Source of the DNA: Alphaproteobacteria bacterium
Lineage (GTDB): Bacteria; Pseudomonadota; Alphaproteobacteria; Micavibrionales; Micavibrionaceae
Direction: 5' to 3'
DNA: 64,000 nucleotides
Assembly: GCA_021775965.1 (NCBI GenBank)
Contig: JAJFGV010000052.1
Coordinates: forward strand, 1 to 64,000
In this document: piece by piece, positions 9,013 through 18,886 of the stretch
Numbering within the stretch: position 1 is the first letter of the stretch
Layout: the number at the start of each line of letters is the position of its first letter
Translations under genes and position numbers: made by a program
The notes under the pieces: model-generated
Told to the model about the DNA's origin: nothing
Databases searched by the model: none
What the model saw: only the letters and a program-made list of their open reading frames with translations

Positions 9013-9213
9013 AACAAAACTCTCTCGTTATATATAAAAGAAACTCAAACTATATTAAATTATGGAAACAATCAAGTGTTTTCTTGCAGACTCAAGAGCC
9101 GCAACAAAAAACCCCGTAGATAAAGTATTTTCTGAGCCAAAACAAGCTTGCCTTTTCCACCCATTTCTTTACTAAGATTCTTTCAGACGATAGTAACAGG
9201 GAGTGATGAGTTA

Positions 9214-10191
9214 ATGCCTATAGACATCCATATCATCTATGCTGCCATCGGGTTTTTTCTGGCGGCTTATTCGGTTATTGGCAATGACTCAGTGCAAACA
9301 CTGGGCACATTCATTGCCTCCAATCACAAAGTTTTTAAATGGTACTGGTTGTGGCTGGCGGCTTCTTCCGTTCTGGCACTAACGCTGGTTTATGGCTGGG
9401 TTGCTTATGACGGCGACATCTCACAAGGGCGGCTCGACAAAATCCCCTATATGGAGATCCAGTGGTACCACGCTGTTGCGCCGCTTATCCTTGTCGCCCT
9501 CACCCGTGTTGGGATTCCTGTATCTACAACCTTCCTCGTTCTGTCCGCTTTTGCATCAACCATGGTGCTGGAAAAAGTGCTGGTCAAAAGTATCATGGGT
9601 TACGGCGTTGCCGCGATTGTGGCCTATGCGCTCTGGATGATTGTCTCACGCGTTATGAACGAAAAATACGACAAGGTGAAAAAGAAACACCGCGTGCCAT
9701 GGCGCACTCTACAATGGTTATCGACCGGATTTCTTTGGTTTTCATGGCTCAGCCACGACATGGCCAACATCGCCGTCTTCCTGCCGCGCAAGTTGCCGGT
9801 GGAGATGCTTGTGGGTGTGATTGCATTGCTCTGCGCCTGGCTGGCGGTGATTTTTTATACCCATGGCGGCAAGATCCAAAAAATTGTACTAGAAAAATCC
9901 GGCACACGCTTTATGCGCTCGGCGACGATTATCGACTGCGTCTATGCGATGATCCTCATTTATTTCAAGGAAATGAATTCGATCCCGATGTCGACGACCT
10001 GGGTGTTTGTCGGCTTGCTAACCGGGCGTGAACTGGCCATCGCCACCACCTATCGCGAGAAATATCATTTCGGCTATGTGTTCCCATTGATCGGCAAGGA
10101 CTTCGTCAAAATGATGGTCGGCCTCGGTGTTTCGGTGGCGATTGTGTTGATGATTCATTACGTTATTGAACCCAGTGCAGTAGCCCCATAG
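9214..10191 (+). CDS. PiT-like inorganic anion permease
   Basis: A 325-residue polytopic membrane protein with about eight hydrophobic segments. It has the inverted-repeat pattern of the PiT phosphate/sulphate permease family: an early FFLAAYSVIGNDSVQTLGTF segment and a related LSHDMANIAVFLP segment in the second half, each followed by a membrane helix. A conserved VGIPVSTTFLVLSAF and NSIPMSTTWVFVG pair also looks like the two family repeats. The ATG at 9214 was chosen because AGGGAG lies 10 nt upstream. Substrate cannot be read from sequence. It lies between a hypothetical and argH, 50 nt upstream of the latter. Confidence 0.7.
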   Translation: MPIDIHIIYAAIGFFLAAYSVIGNDSVQTLGTFIASNHKVFKWYWLWLAASSVLALTLVYGWVAYDGDISQGRLDKIPYMEIQWYHAVAPLILVALTRVGIPVSTTFLVLSAFASTMVLEKVLVKSIMGYGVAAIVAYALWMIVSRVMNEKYDKVKKKHRVPWRTLQWLSTGFLWFSWLSHDMANIAVFLPRKLPVEMLVGVIALLCAWLAVIFYTHGGKIQKIVLEKSGTRFMRSATIIDCVYAMILIYFKEMNSIPMSTTWVFVGLLTGRELAIATTYREKYHFGYVFPLIGKDFVKMMVGLGVSVAIVLMIHYVIEPSAVAP

Positions 10192-10241
10192 AACTTCAAA
10201 TTATCTCGCTTTTCAACGTGTTATGAGGTAAAACTACCCCC

Positions 10242-11537
10242 ATGACCAAAAAAGATGCGAACAAAATGTGGGGCGGTCGCTTTGACTCCAAACCCACCGA
10301 TATAATGCAGCAGATCAATGTTTCGATTGATGTGGATGCGCGGCTATGGCCGCATGATATTGCGCTGTCAAAAGCCCATGCCGAGATGCTGGGAAAGCAA
10401 AAGATTATAACCAAAAAAGAGGCCGATACTCTTATTGATGGTTTGAACAAAATAGAAAAAGAGCTACAAAGTAGCAAATTTCCCTTTCGGCCTGAATTCG
10501 AAGACATCCATATGAACATCGAAGCCCGGCTGAAAGAGCTGGTCGGGGATGTTGCGGGCAAGCTCCACACAGCACGGTCACGGAATGACCAGGTCGCCAC
10601 AGGCTTTCGGATGTGGACAAGGGACGCCATTAGCGACTTAGTCGCTGAAATTGAAGGCTTCCAAACCACAATCAAAACGCTCTCCAAAAAACACGCCAAA
10701 GACGTGATGCCCGGCTTCACCCATCTGCAACCGGCCCAACCCGTAACCCTGGGAAAGCACCTCGATGCCTATTGGCACATGCTGAACCGGGATAAATCGC
10801 GGCTGCAGGATTGCTCCAAACGGCTCAATAAATGCCCCCTCGGTGCCGCCGCCCTGGCCGGAACCCCCTTCCCCATAGACCGGGACTTCACCGCCAAAAA
10901 GCTTGGCTTTGATGGGCCCATGGAAAACACAATGGACGCTGTATCTGCACGCGACTTTGTCGCTGAATTCCTTTTTGCCTGCGCGCAGGCCGGATTACAC
11001 CTCTCGCGGCTAACGGAAGAGATTATCATCTGGTCCTCCACACAATTTAACTTTGTAGCTTTAAGCGACCAATGGAGCACCGGCAGCTCAATCATGCCGC
11101 AAAAGAAAAACCCGGATTCGGCTGAATTGGTGCGGGGCAAGACCGGGCGGCTGACCGGCAATCTGGTGCAGCTCATGACCATGATGAAAGGCCTGCCGCT
11201 CACCTATAACCGGGATATGCAGGAGGACAAGGAATCCGCCTTTGATAGCTACGATACGCTCAAACTCTGCCTGCAGGTGATGAACGGCGCGCTCGATACC
11301 GCGAAGTTTAACACCGATCAGATGCTCCAGGCCTCCGAAGACGGCTACACCACCGCCACGGCACTGGCCGACTGGCTGGTGATGGAACTTGGCCTGCCGT
11401 TCAGAGATGCCCATCATGTCACAGGAAAAATCGTCAAACTGGCCGAGAAAAAAAGCTGCAAGCTAAGCGAGCTTGATTTGAAAGACATGCAGAAGATTGA
11501 GGCCGGGATTACAAACGACATCTTTAAAGTTCTATAA
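10242..11537 (+). CDS. argH: Argininosuccinate lyase (short C-terminus)
   Basis: A 431-residue enzyme that cleaves argininosuccinate to arginine and fumarate, the last step of the pathway. Seen: NKMWGGRFD at the N-terminus, ARSRNDQVAT, PGFTHLQPAQPVTLG with the catalytic histidine, and the fumarase-superfamily signature GSSIMPQKKNPD near residue 281 with the catalytic serine. The protein stops right after ITNDIFKVL; family members normally carry about 25-30 more residues with a SRTSxGGT segment. No frameshifted remnant is visible downstream, so the shortening looks native. Ribosome site GAGG about 14 nt before the ATG. Confidence 0.93.
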   Translation: MTKKDANKMWGGRFDSKPTDIMQQINVSIDVDARLWPHDIALSKAHAEMLGKQKIITKKEADTLIDGLNKIEKELQSSKFPFRPEFEDIHMNIEARLKELVGDVAGKLHTARSRNDQVATGFRMWTRDAISDLVAEIEGFQTTIKTLSKKHAKDVMPGFTHLQPAQPVTLGKHLDAYWHMLNRDKSRLQDCSKRLNKCPLGAAALAGTPFPIDRDFTAKKLGFDGPMENTMDAVSARDFVAEFLFACAQAGLHLSRLTEEIIIWSSTQFNFVALSDQWSTGSSIMPQKKNPDSAELVRGKTGRLTGNLVQLMTMMKGLPLTYNRDMQEDKESAFDSYDTLKLCLQVMNGALDTAKFNTDQMLQASEDGYTTATALADWLVMELGLPFRDAHHVTGKIVKLAEKKSCKLSELDLKDMQKIEAGITNDIFKVL

Positions 11538-11553
11538 AAATTAAAAGAGAATA

Positions 11554-12024
11554 ATGGCTGAACAAATAGTATCAAAATCGTTCTTAGCCAAAGCATGGGA
11601 AGTCATTCAGCTTTTATGTGGCTGGCTTGTTATTTATTTTGCAATAGGTGGTGCCGTCGGTTTTATCTTTAGGCAAGCATATAACCAAGAACCAAGCTGC
11701 GTACCATTCAATACAGTTTTTGGTTTATTGGAAGCAACCTGCCCCAATGCAATTGTAAATTGGTTTTGGACAATACTGGTTGGCATTCCAAGACTGTTTA
11801 TTGTATTTCCGGCGCTCTGGCTTTCCCTTCTTAAGACATCGTTCCAAAACGATGGAAATGCTGGTTACTTCATGGAATCTTGCTGGTGGCTGGTTGTTTC
11901 CCTTCCATTTTTTATAGTTGTATTCTTGGGCCTCAAACACTGGAGACATCGAAGTCACAAGCTTTCATTATACATAGGCATAACTTTGATGTTGGAAATC
12001 ATAGCCTTGGCACTGATGGCATGA
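11554..12024 (+). CDS. Small membrane protein, unknown
   Basis: A 156-residue protein with about four hydrophobic segments: WEVIQLLCGWLVIYFAIGGA, an aromatic segment around WFWTILVGIPRLFIVFPALW, CWWLVVSLPFFIVVFLGL and a C-terminal GITLMLEIIALALMA. Two cysteines flank a loop after the first helix (SCVPFN and ATCPNA). AAGAGA precedes the ATG. It follows argH by 16 nt and precedes an ABC ATPase gene by 41 nt. No family recognised. Confidence 0.65.
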   Translation: MAEQIVSKSFLAKAWEVIQLLCGWLVIYFAIGGAVGFIFRQAYNQEPSCVPFNTVFGLLEATCPNAIVNWFWTILVGIPRLFIVFPALWLSLLKTSFQNDGNAGYFMESCWWLVVSLPFFIVVFLGLKHWRHRSHKLSLYIGITLMLEIIALALMA

Positions 12025-12065
12025 TTAGATAGTTTAAATTGTTGCACAATATTCTGTAGGAAAAA

Positions 12066-13691
12066 ATGACTGACGCACTTCTCCAAATTCAAAACCTCTC
12101 CGTTGATTTTAAAACGCCGGACGGCGTCTTTCGTGCCGTTGATGATGTCAGTTTTGACATTAAAAAAGGCGAGACCATGGCGCTGGTCGGAGAAAGCGGA
12201 TCGGGCAAATCTGTTACGGCTTTATCCGTCATGCAACTCCTGCCCTACCCACTCGCCAGCCACATAAAAGAATCTTCGATTACTTTCGAAGGCGAGCAGC
12301 TCGTTGGCAAACCAGACTCCTTCATGCGTAAAATCCGCGGTCAGCAGATCGGTATGATTTTTCAGGAACCGCAAAGCGCGCTCAACCCGCTACACAACAT
12401 CGAAAAACAAATATCAGAAGTGCTGCGCATTCATCAGGGCATGAGCAAAGACGAAGCCCATGCACGCGTGCTGGAACTGCTCGAGCTTGTCGGCCTGCCG
12501 CGCATGAAAGAGCGCCTCGGTGCCTACCCGCATGAGCTTTCCGGCGGGCAACGCCAACGTATCATGATCGCCATGGCGCTGGCCAACAACCCCGAACTCC
12601 TGATTGCCGATGAGCCAACCACCGCACTCGACGTCACAATTCAGGCGCAGATATTGGAGCTGCTCGAAGACCTCAAAACCCGCCTCGACATGTCACTGCT
12701 GCTCATCACCCATGATCTCTCCATCGTTAAAAAAATGGCCAACGATGTTTGCGTGATGAAACACGGCAAGCTGGTTGAACAGGAGCCAACCAAACTTTTA
12801 TTCGATAAACCAAAACATGAATACACAAAAATGCTGCTGGCTGCGCAACCGGCCGGCCGCGCCAAACCACCCAAAGACGGCTCTCAAAAAGTTATCGAAG
12901 GCGTGAATATCAAAGTCCACTTCCCCAAAGCCAAAAACTTTTTCGGCAAAACCACCGATTGGGTCAAAGCCGTTGACGGTATCGATATTATCGCCAAAGC
13001 CGGTCATACCATCGGCGTTGTCGGCGAATCCGGTTCCGGCAAAACCACGCTCGGACTGGCGCTGCTCCGTCTGTTAGGCTCCGAAGGCCGCATTGAATTG
13101 AACGGCCAGGATATTTCAAACCTCAGCCGCAAAAACCTCCGCCCGCTCCGTGAACAAATGCAAATCGTTTTTCAGGACCCCTACGGCTCTCTCTCCCCGC
13201 GCATGAGCGTTAATCAAATCATCGGCGAAGGCCTTAAGCTCCACCGTAGCGATCTGGGTGACAACGACCGCAACGATCTGGTGGTGCAGGCGCTGAAGGA
13301 TGTCCATATGGACCCGGACACCCGTCACCGTTACCCGCATGAATTTTCCGGTGGCCAGCGCCAGCGCATTTCTATCGCCCGCGCCATGGTGCTGCATCCG
13401 AAATTCGTTGTGCTGGATGAACCGACTTCCGCGCTTGATGTTTCGGTCCAGGCGGAAATTGTCGATCTGCTGCGCGAGCTACAGGAAAAACATGATCTCG
13501 CTTATATGTTCATTAGCCACGATCTGCGCGTTGTCCGCGCCATGGCCCATAATTTGATTGTGATGAAAGATGGCAAGGTCGTTGAATCCGGCCCCGCTGA
13601 TGAAATCTTTAACAATCCAAAACAGGAATACACCAAAACGCTTATGGATGCAGCGCTTAACCTCAAAGCAAGAAAAAAGGCGACTACATAG
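12066..13691 (+). CDS. Oligopeptide-type ABC transporter ATPase, fused double NBD
   Basis: A 541-residue ATPase with two complete nucleotide-binding domains in one chain, as in YejF-type peptide importers of the inner membrane. The first half has Walker A GESGSGKS near residue 41, signature LSGGQRQR and Walker [13 protein letters not shown]; the second half has Walker [10 protein letters not shown] near residue 320, FSGGQRQR and [12 protein letters not shown]. Each half ends with the oligopeptide-type C-terminal segment (EYTKMLLAA and EYTKTLMDA). The permease and binding-protein genes that normally accompany it are not in this window, so the partner is elsewhere. Terminator follows at the stop codon. 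Confidence 0.9.
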   Translation: MTDALLQIQNLSVDFKTPDGVFRAVDDVSFDIKKGETMALVGESGSGKSVTALSVMQLLPYPLASHIKESSITFEGEQLVGKPDSFMRKIRGQQIGMIFQEPQSALNPLHNIEKQISEVLRIHQGMSKDEAHARVLELLELVGLPRMKERLGAYPHELSGGQRQRIMIAMALANNPELLIADEPTTALDVTIQAQILELLEDLKTRLDMSLLLITHDLSIVKKMANDVCVMKHGKLVEQEPTKLLFDKPKHEYTKMLLAAQPAGRAKPPKDGSQKVIEGVNIKVHFPKAKNFFGKTTDWVKAVDGIDIIAKAGHTIGVVGESGSGKTTLGLALLRLLGSEGRIELNGQDISNLSRKNLRPLREQMQIVFQDPYGSLSPRMSVNQIIGEGLKLHRSDLGDNDRNDLVVQALKDVHMDPDTRHRYPHEFSGGQRQRISIARAMVLHPKFVVLDEPTSALDVSVQAEIVDLLRELQEKHDLAYMFISHDLRVVRAMAHNLIVMKDGKVVESGPADEIFNNPKQEYTKTLMDAALNLKARKKATT

Positions 13692-13704
13692 CAGCCGCCT
13701 TTTT
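13677..13704 (+). terminator. Rho-independent terminator after the ABC ATPase gene
   Basis: AAGGCG pairs with CGCCTT across a 13-nt loop that contains the stop codon, followed by a run of T. Confidence 0.65.
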
Positions 13705-13727
13705 AAAGCTAAATAAACCTATGGAAG

Positions 13728-14411
13728 CTACTCAGCCTCAAGCCAGCCCATCTTCGCCAGAACAGCCGCAAACAACGCACCAGACATCGGCGCAATCACG
13801 AACAACCAGAGCTGCCCCATCGCATCGCCACCGGCAAAAATCGCCGGTCCGAGACTGCGCGCCGGATTGACCGACACGCCGGTGATATTAATTCCAACAA
13901 TGTGAATGACGGCGAGCGTTAAACCGATTGCCAGACCAGCCACATGCCCGGCACCGTCTTTCTGAGTTGAACCCAAAATCACCAGCACAAAAATTGCCGT
14001 GGCCAAAAATTCAAAAATAAAGGCGGCCTGCATACCGTAGCCACCCATATAATCCGCGCCCCAGCCATTCTGCCCTAGCCCCGACGCACCAACGTCATAA
14101 CCAGCCAGTTGCCCTTTTGCGATCGTCATCAGGATAAACGCCCCGACAATCGCACCCAGACACTGCGCAAAGGCATAACGGATAAACTCCCGCAAGGTCA
14201 TATGCCCGGCAATATAAGCGCCAAAGCTCACGGCCGGATTAATGTGACATCCTGACACCGGCCCGATGCCATAGGCCATGGCAATCAATGCCAAACCAAA
14301 CGCCAGCGATATGCCCAGGATACCAATTGCATCACCGGCAATCACCGCTGCCCCGCACCCGAACAGCACGAGCGTAAATGTGCCGATAAATTCAGCTATT
14401 TCCTTTTTCAT
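13728..14411 (-). CDS. aqpZ: Aquaporin Z-type water channel
   Basis: A 227-residue inner-membrane channel with six membrane helices and the two MIP-family half-helices: GCHINPAVSFG in the first half and VSVNPARSLGPA in the second. Narrow-pore water channel is favoured over glycerol facilitator because there is no long loop extension and the second box reads NPARS, as in AqpZ. The ATG is preceded by AAGGGGAT. Convergent with the ABC ATPase gene, with about 300 nt of divergent promoter region towards rpsU. Confidence 0.93.
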   Translation of the reverse strand: MKKEIAEFIGTFTLVLFGCGAAVIAGDAIGILGISLAFGLALIAMAYGIGPVSGCHINPAVSFGAYIAGHMTLREFIRYAFAQCLGAIVGAFILMTIAKGQLAGYDVGASGLGQNGWGADYMGGYGMQAAFIFEFLATAIFVLVILGSTQKDGAGHVAGLAIGLTLAVIHIVGINITGVSVNPARSLGPAIFAGGDAMGQLWLFVIAPMSGALFAAVLAKMGWLEAE

Positions 14412-14561
14412 GATAAATCCCCTTTGATACTCTGAATGTTACTCTGATACCGGAGAGTTCCGGCGTTTGAACATTAAGTATCTCATAGGGCCTAAACCCT
14501 CACAATGAAGGGGTAATATTTCATCCCCAAGGCCATAAAAAGCCTATAAAGGGGTCAACAT

Positions 14562-14590
14562 TTGAAGAAATCAGCTAAAAAGCCTAGAAT
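14562..14590 (+). promoter_or_regulatory. Promoter of rpsU
   Basis: TTGAAG (14562-14567), 17-nt spacer, TAGAAT (14585-14590). This leaves a 5' leader of about 110 nt before rpsU that contains a small hairpin, CGGGC-GTATT-GCCCG (14657-14671). Confidence 0.65.
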
Positions 14591-14708
14591 ATAAGAGGTG
14601 GAGTTCATTTTTTCCTTTGCATTCCATCGACGAAATGATAGAAAACACAAGCTTTTCGGGCGTATTGCCCGGAATTTAACATCTAAACTTAGAATGGAGT
14701 GATGCACT

Positions 14709-14915
14709 GTGGTTAGCGTAAGTGTACGTGACAACAATGTTGATCAGGCTTTAAAGGTCTTGAAGAAGAAAATGCAACGTGAAGGCATTTTCCGCGAGAT
14801 GAAGCTGCGCCGTCATTACGAGAAACCTTCTGAAAAGAGGGCACGGGAGGGCGCAGAAGCTATCCGCCGGTCTCGTAAAATGGACCGTAAGCGCCGCGAA
14901 CGCGATGGTTTCTAG
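14709..14915 (+). CDS. rpsU: 30S ribosomal protein S21
   Basis: A 68-residue basic protein of the small ribosomal subunit, with [20 protein letters not shown] at the start, the [17 protein letters not shown] core and an Arg/Lys-rich tail, all typical of bacterial S21. The start is GTG (14709), preceded by GGAG; an ATG 7 nt upstream is out of frame and stops at once. Own promoter and a strong terminator make it a single-gene transcript. Confidence 0.95.
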   Translation: MVSVSVRDNNVDQALKVLKKKMQREGIFREMKLRRHYEKPSEKRAREGAEAIRRSRKMDRKRRERDGF

Positions 14916-14942
14916 ACTGTATACAAGATTTAATATTTAAAA

Positions 14943-14970
14943 CTGCCGGGAATTTTCCGGCAGTTTTTTT
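14943..14970 (+). terminator. Rho-independent terminator after rpsU
   Basis: Perfect 7-bp stem CTGCCGG / CCGGCAG with a 7-nt loop, followed by seven T. Confidence 0.9.
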
Positions 14971-15021
14971 ATTTAAGGGCATAATTCTGCTATTATAGAG
15001 AGGAAAAGAGGACCCCTTACA

Positions 15022-16194
15022 GTGATTAGAAAAAATAACGCGCCATTCAAACAAACAGCACTCATTGTCATCACAGGATTTGTCATGGGCTTTTCTACGA
15101 CCAATGCTGATGGCGGGCAATGGGATTATTATGTGTCGGACACAGGCATCTTTGAAGTTCAAACACCAATGGAATTCGAAACAGAAACAATCAATTTTCG
15201 CCTGGATAACGAGCGCGTTGTCCACAGCAGCACAGCAATATCAATGGCTGACCAACGAAGATTTAAGAACGCTTTTAAAAGCCATCTCATCCAATTCGAC
15301 CAAACGATAGGCCCTGCTCTCACAGATGACCAAATTGAGATCTTTCTCAGCTACGATGTTAAAAACTATACAAAACGCTACGATGGCATGAATGCTGTAC
15401 TTAAGAAGAAAGAGCTTAAATTTATTAGAGGTTTTCCGGGTGCCGAACTGCATATCTCCTATGAAGACCCTGAGATAGGAGTGCAGAATGTAAGAGCAAG
15501 AATAATATATACAGACGTGACCAGACTCGAACAATCCCTGACCGGGAATCAATACATTATGTACGATTATAAGGCCGACAAGTTTTTTGAGACGCTAGAT
15601 GTCGAAGAAGGATTGCACTACAGTGTAGGGAAGATCGACGAAGGATGGGGACACTACACATCTCCACTGGGTATATTTTCTGTCAGCATACCGCGCGCAA
15701 CACCCCCCTATGTCGCAAAAGACCCTAAAATCACCCACTCTGAAAAAAAAGAACTGATAAGCCAAACAATTCATGATCCCATCTGGGGGCATAACATTTT
15801 CTATCGCGTCTATGGCTATCAATTTGATCAGCCATTAACCGCAGCCAGCGTCCAGAACATTCTGACCAAAAATCATATATCTAAATACAAAAAAGGAAAG
15901 TCGTCGATCAGTTATGAGAAAACTTCCACAGACACGCACCATATAGTTGAAACCCAAATGTCTATACAGGCACCCCAAAAAGCACCATATGCTAGCTATG
16001 CTCACCTTCGCGTCTTTTTTATCGACAACTACATGATAGTACAGGAAGTGATAAGCTCTAAGGAATTGGTAAAATCAGCCCTGGCCAACAGCCTGATGAG
16101 CTTTGTAGAATTCCACCCGGATAAAGCTGCAAAGAAACTGCAACCGCCCGAAAACGAGAAGCCTGAAAAAGAGGCGAAAGCCACCGAAAATTAA
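15022..16194 (+). CDS. Secreted hypothetical protein with internal duplication
   Basis: A 390-residue protein with an N-terminal signal peptide (basic start, hydrophobic ALIVITGFVMGF, probable cleavage near residue 29). Two copies of a related module are visible: WDYYVSDTGIFEVQTP at residue 34 and WGHYTSPLGIFSVSIP near residue 208, each followed by a predominantly beta region of about 150 residues. The tail is rich in Lys, Glu and Pro. Start is GTG with AGAGGA about 9 nt upstream. It ends 1 nt before the convergent aminopeptidase gene. Likely periplasmic; no family recognised. Confidence 0.75.
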   Translation: MIRKNNAPFKQTALIVITGFVMGFSTTNADGGQWDYYVSDTGIFEVQTPMEFETETINFRLDNERVVHSSTAISMADQRRFKNAFKSHLIQFDQTIGPALTDDQIEIFLSYDVKNYTKRYDGMNAVLKKKELKFIRGFPGAELHISYEDPEIGVQNVRARIIYTDVTRLEQSLTGNQYIMYDYKADKFFETLDVEEGLHYSVGKIDEGWGHYTSPLGIFSVSIPRATPPYVAKDPKITHSEKKELISQTIHDPIWGHNIFYRVYGYQFDQPLTAASVQNILTKNHISKYKKGKSSISYEKTSTDTHHIVETQMSIQAPQKAPYASYAHLRVFFIDNYMIVQEVISSKELVKSALANSLMSFVEFHPDKAAKKLQPPENEKPEKEAKATEN

Positions 16195-16195
16195 T

Positions 16196-17971
16196 TTACA
16201 GCGCGCGCGTTTTTTCTTCCAACCACGCAGCCACGTCTTTATCGAGATTGGGCGATAAAATATCCCTGATACGCACGTGATAAGCATCCAGCCACTCACG
16301 TTCTTCTTTGCCCAGCATATCCTCCATGATCAACCGGCGATCAATCGGCGCCAGCGTCACGGTTTTAAAGCTGAGCATTTCTGTGTCAGTATCGGCGCAT
16401 CGGCCAGCCTCTTCGACCAGCACAAGATTTTCAATTCTAATCCCATACGCGCCTTCCTTGTAATATCCCGGCTCATTGGAAATCAGCATACCGGCCTTAA
16501 ACGGCTCCTTCCCACGCGGTGAAATACTCGCCGCCTCTTCATGCACCTGAAGATAACAACCAACGCCGTGGCCTGTGCCATGAGCAAAATCAAGACCGCA
16601 ATTCCAGAGCGGCTGACGCGCCAACGCATCAATCTGCGCCCCAACAGTTCCCACAGGAAAACGCGCCATCGCCACTGCAATATGGCCTTTTAGAACACGC
16701 GTAAAATTCACCCGCATTTCCTCGGAAGGCTCGCCAATTGCAATCGTACGGGTAATATCCGTCGTGCCCCAATGATACTGCCCACCGCTATCGACCAGCA
16801 ACAATCCCGACGGTTTTATTTTGAGATTCGTCTCTTCGCTCACGCGGTAGTGAACAATCGCGCCGTTAGGACCAAACCCGGATATCGTATCAAAACTCGG
16901 ACCCTTATAATTTTCATTTTCCTGTCGAAAATCCTCGAGCTTTTCAACAACACCCAGCTCGGTTAACTGTCCTTTTTCTGCCTCCTGATCCAACCACACC
17001 AGAAAACGAACTATGGCCACACCGTCACTGACATGCGCCTGCTCAATCGCTGCCCGCTCTTCTTTGGTCTTACAGGCCTTGGGTAAAATGCACGGGTCTT
17101 TGAAATCGACCACATCGATTGCCTGCTCTTTAAACCACATCGGAGAACGCTCAAAATCGAGAAGCACTTTCCCCTTCAACTTCGTAACCGACTGCGCCAG
17201 CTCCGATGGTTCTATAACCTGAACGCCCTGCCCTAAATGTTTTTTAACATCATCCGGAACCTTTTCAGGTTCAACAAACCAATCAACAGTCCCGTCCGCA
17301 TATAAAATCGTATACGACAAAACCGAAGGCACATAATCGACATCGTTACCGCGCACATTCAAAAGCCAGCAAATAGAATCCGGCAGCGTTAAAATCACAG
17401 CATCACCACCGGCCTTCTTCACCTCTTCCGCAATCATTTCGCGTTTCTTTGCGGATGAAATCCCGGCAACTTCTTCAGGGAATATAGTTGCTGCAACCAT
17501 CGGCACTTCCGGCCTGTCCTGCCAGATCGCATCGACAGAATTTTCAGACACAGGCTTTAAAACAATGCCGCTGTCTTCGACCTTCTCTTCTAAGCCTTCA
17601 ATCTGTTTCGGTGTAAATAGCCACGGATCATAACCGATCACATCACCCCTCGATGCATTCTTCGGCAGCCACTTCGATACACCGGCCTTCGTCACATCGC
17701 TGGTTTCAAACAAATCACCATCAACCTGTTGCGCCAGCTGGATCGTATAACGCCCATCACTCATCACCACGGCCTTATCGGCCAACACAACCGCCACCCC
17801 GGCAGAGCCATTAAACCCGGTCAGCCATTCCAGCCGTCTTGCGCCCGGCGGCGGGTATTCGCTCTGGAATGCATCGGCATGCGGCACAATCAGGCCATCC
17901 AGCCCTTGCTGTGCCATATTTTCCCGTAAAGCCGCCAGCTTCACCTTATATGTACTGTTTTTATCAGACAT
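16196..17971 (-). CDS. pepP: Xaa-Pro aminopeptidase (aminopeptidase P, M24B)
   Basis: A 591-residue metalloprotease that removes the N-terminal residue from peptides with proline at position 2. It has the three-domain layout of the long (eukaryotic-like) aminopeptidase P subgroup: two creatinase-type N-terminal domains and a C-terminal pita-bread catalytic domain. Metal ligands are visible in VDSGGQYHWGTTDITRT (two Asp), HGTGHGVGCYLQVHE (His), SNEPGYY (Glu) and GIRIENLVLV (Glu). No signal peptide, so cytosolic. Divergent from mipZ with 51 nt between starts. The symbol is used in the family sense. Confidence 0.9.
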   Translation of the reverse strand: MSDKNSTYKVKLAALRENMAQQGLDGLIVPHADAFQSEYPPPGARRLEWLTGFNGSAGVAVVLADKAVVMSDGRYTIQLAQQVDGDLFETSDVTKAGVSKWLPKNASRGDVIGYDPWLFTPKQIEGLEEKVEDSGIVLKPVSENSVDAIWQDRPEVPMVAATIFPEEVAGISSAKKREMIAEEVKKAGGDAVILTLPDSICWLLNVRGNDVDYVPSVLSYTILYADGTVDWFVEPEKVPDDVKKHLGQGVQVIEPSELAQSVTKLKGKVLLDFERSPMWFKEQAIDVVDFKDPCILPKACKTKEERAAIEQAHVSDGVAIVRFLVWLDQEAEKGQLTELGVVEKLEDFRQENENYKGPSFDTISGFGPNGAIVHYRVSEETNLKIKPSGLLLVDSGGQYHWGTTDITRTIAIGEPSEEMRVNFTRVLKGHIAVAMARFPVGTVGAQIDALARQPLWNCGLDFAHGTGHGVGCYLQVHEEAASISPRGKEPFKAGMLISNEPGYYKEGAYGIRIENLVLVEEAGRCADTDTEMLSFKTVTLAPIDRRLIMEDMLGKEEREWLDAYHVRIRDILSPNLDKDVAAWLEEKTRAL

Positions 17972-18022
17972 CTCTCTAAACTACTGGAAAACACTTACTC
18001 TTTCGTATTATTCTAACGCATA

Positions 18023-18886
18023 ATGAATACAGCGCACATCATTGTTTTTGGAAATGAAAAAGGCGGGTCGGGCAAATCGACCACCGCCATGCATACCGCT
18101 GTGGCCCTGCTCCGGCTGGGCTACAAGGTCGGCACCATCGATCTCGATGCGAGGCAAGGCACGCTCACCCGCTACATGAAAAACCGCTTCGATTTTATGA
18201 AGCGCAGCCGAAAGCCGATCCTCAGCCCCGCCCATATGGCCATCCAGAAAAGCGATGCCGACACCGTACAGGAACAGCGCGACGAAGAGCGCAACATGCT
18301 CTCGCTGGCGATGTATGAGCTCAATCACGAAGAATGCGATTTCATCGTCATGGATACGCCCGGCACTGATTCTTACTTAAGCCGCCTCGGCCACACTTAT
18401 GCCGATACATTAATCACGCCAATGAATGACAGCTTCATCGATCTTGACCTGCTGGCCAGCATCGAACCCGATACCTATAAAGTTCTCGGTCCATCGGTTT
18501 ATTCCCGCATGGTCAACGACCAACGCGGTCTGAAGAAAATCCGTGATAATGGTGATATCGACTGGATTGTGCTGCGCAATCGTTTGGGCCATATCGATGC
18601 CAAGAACAAAAAGCTCATCGGCGACCTTCTGGGACAAATCGGCAAACACGCCGGTTTCCGCACCGCCCCGGGCTTTGGCGAGCGCGTCATCTTCAAGGAA
18701 TTGTTCCTGAAAGGCCTCACCTTGCTCGACATCAAGGAAGACCCCGATGCGCGGCTCAGCCTGTCGGAACTCACCGCACGGCAGGAAGTCCGCCAGCTGA
18801 TCACTGCCATCGCGCCGGAAAAAATCAAAGGTCATGTGAAACCGCGCGTGACCGCTAAGTCTTTTGGCACCGGACAGGCCGCCTAA
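18023..18886 (+). CDS. mipZ: Division-plane positioning ATPase MipZ
   Basis: A 287-residue ParA-superfamily ATPase that in alphaproteobacteria forms a gradient from the ParB-bound pole and blocks FtsZ assembly away from midcell. Seen: deviant Walker A GNEKGGSGKSTTAMH at residues 10-24, TIDLDARQGTLTRYMKNR after it, FIVMDTPG as Walker B and the family segment WIVLRNRLGHIDAKNK. Length and these motifs match MipZ rather than plasmid ParA or Soj. No Shine-Dalgarno is visible; TATTAT at 18006-18011 implies a very short 5' leader. The next gene starts at the last base of its stop codon. Confidence 0.93.
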   Translation: MNTAHIIVFGNEKGGSGKSTTAMHTAVALLRLGYKVGTIDLDARQGTLTRYMKNRFDFMKRSRKPILSPAHMAIQKSDADTVQEQRDEERNMLSLAMYELNHEECDFIVMDTPGTDSYLSRLGHTYADTLITPMNDSFIDLDLLASIEPDTYKVLGPSVYSRMVNDQRGLKKIRDNGDIDWIVLRNRLGHIDAKNKKLIGDLLGQIGKHAGFRTAPGFGERVIFKELFLKGLTLLDIKEDPDARLSLSELTARQEVRQLITAIAPEKIKGHVKPRVTAKSFGTGQAA

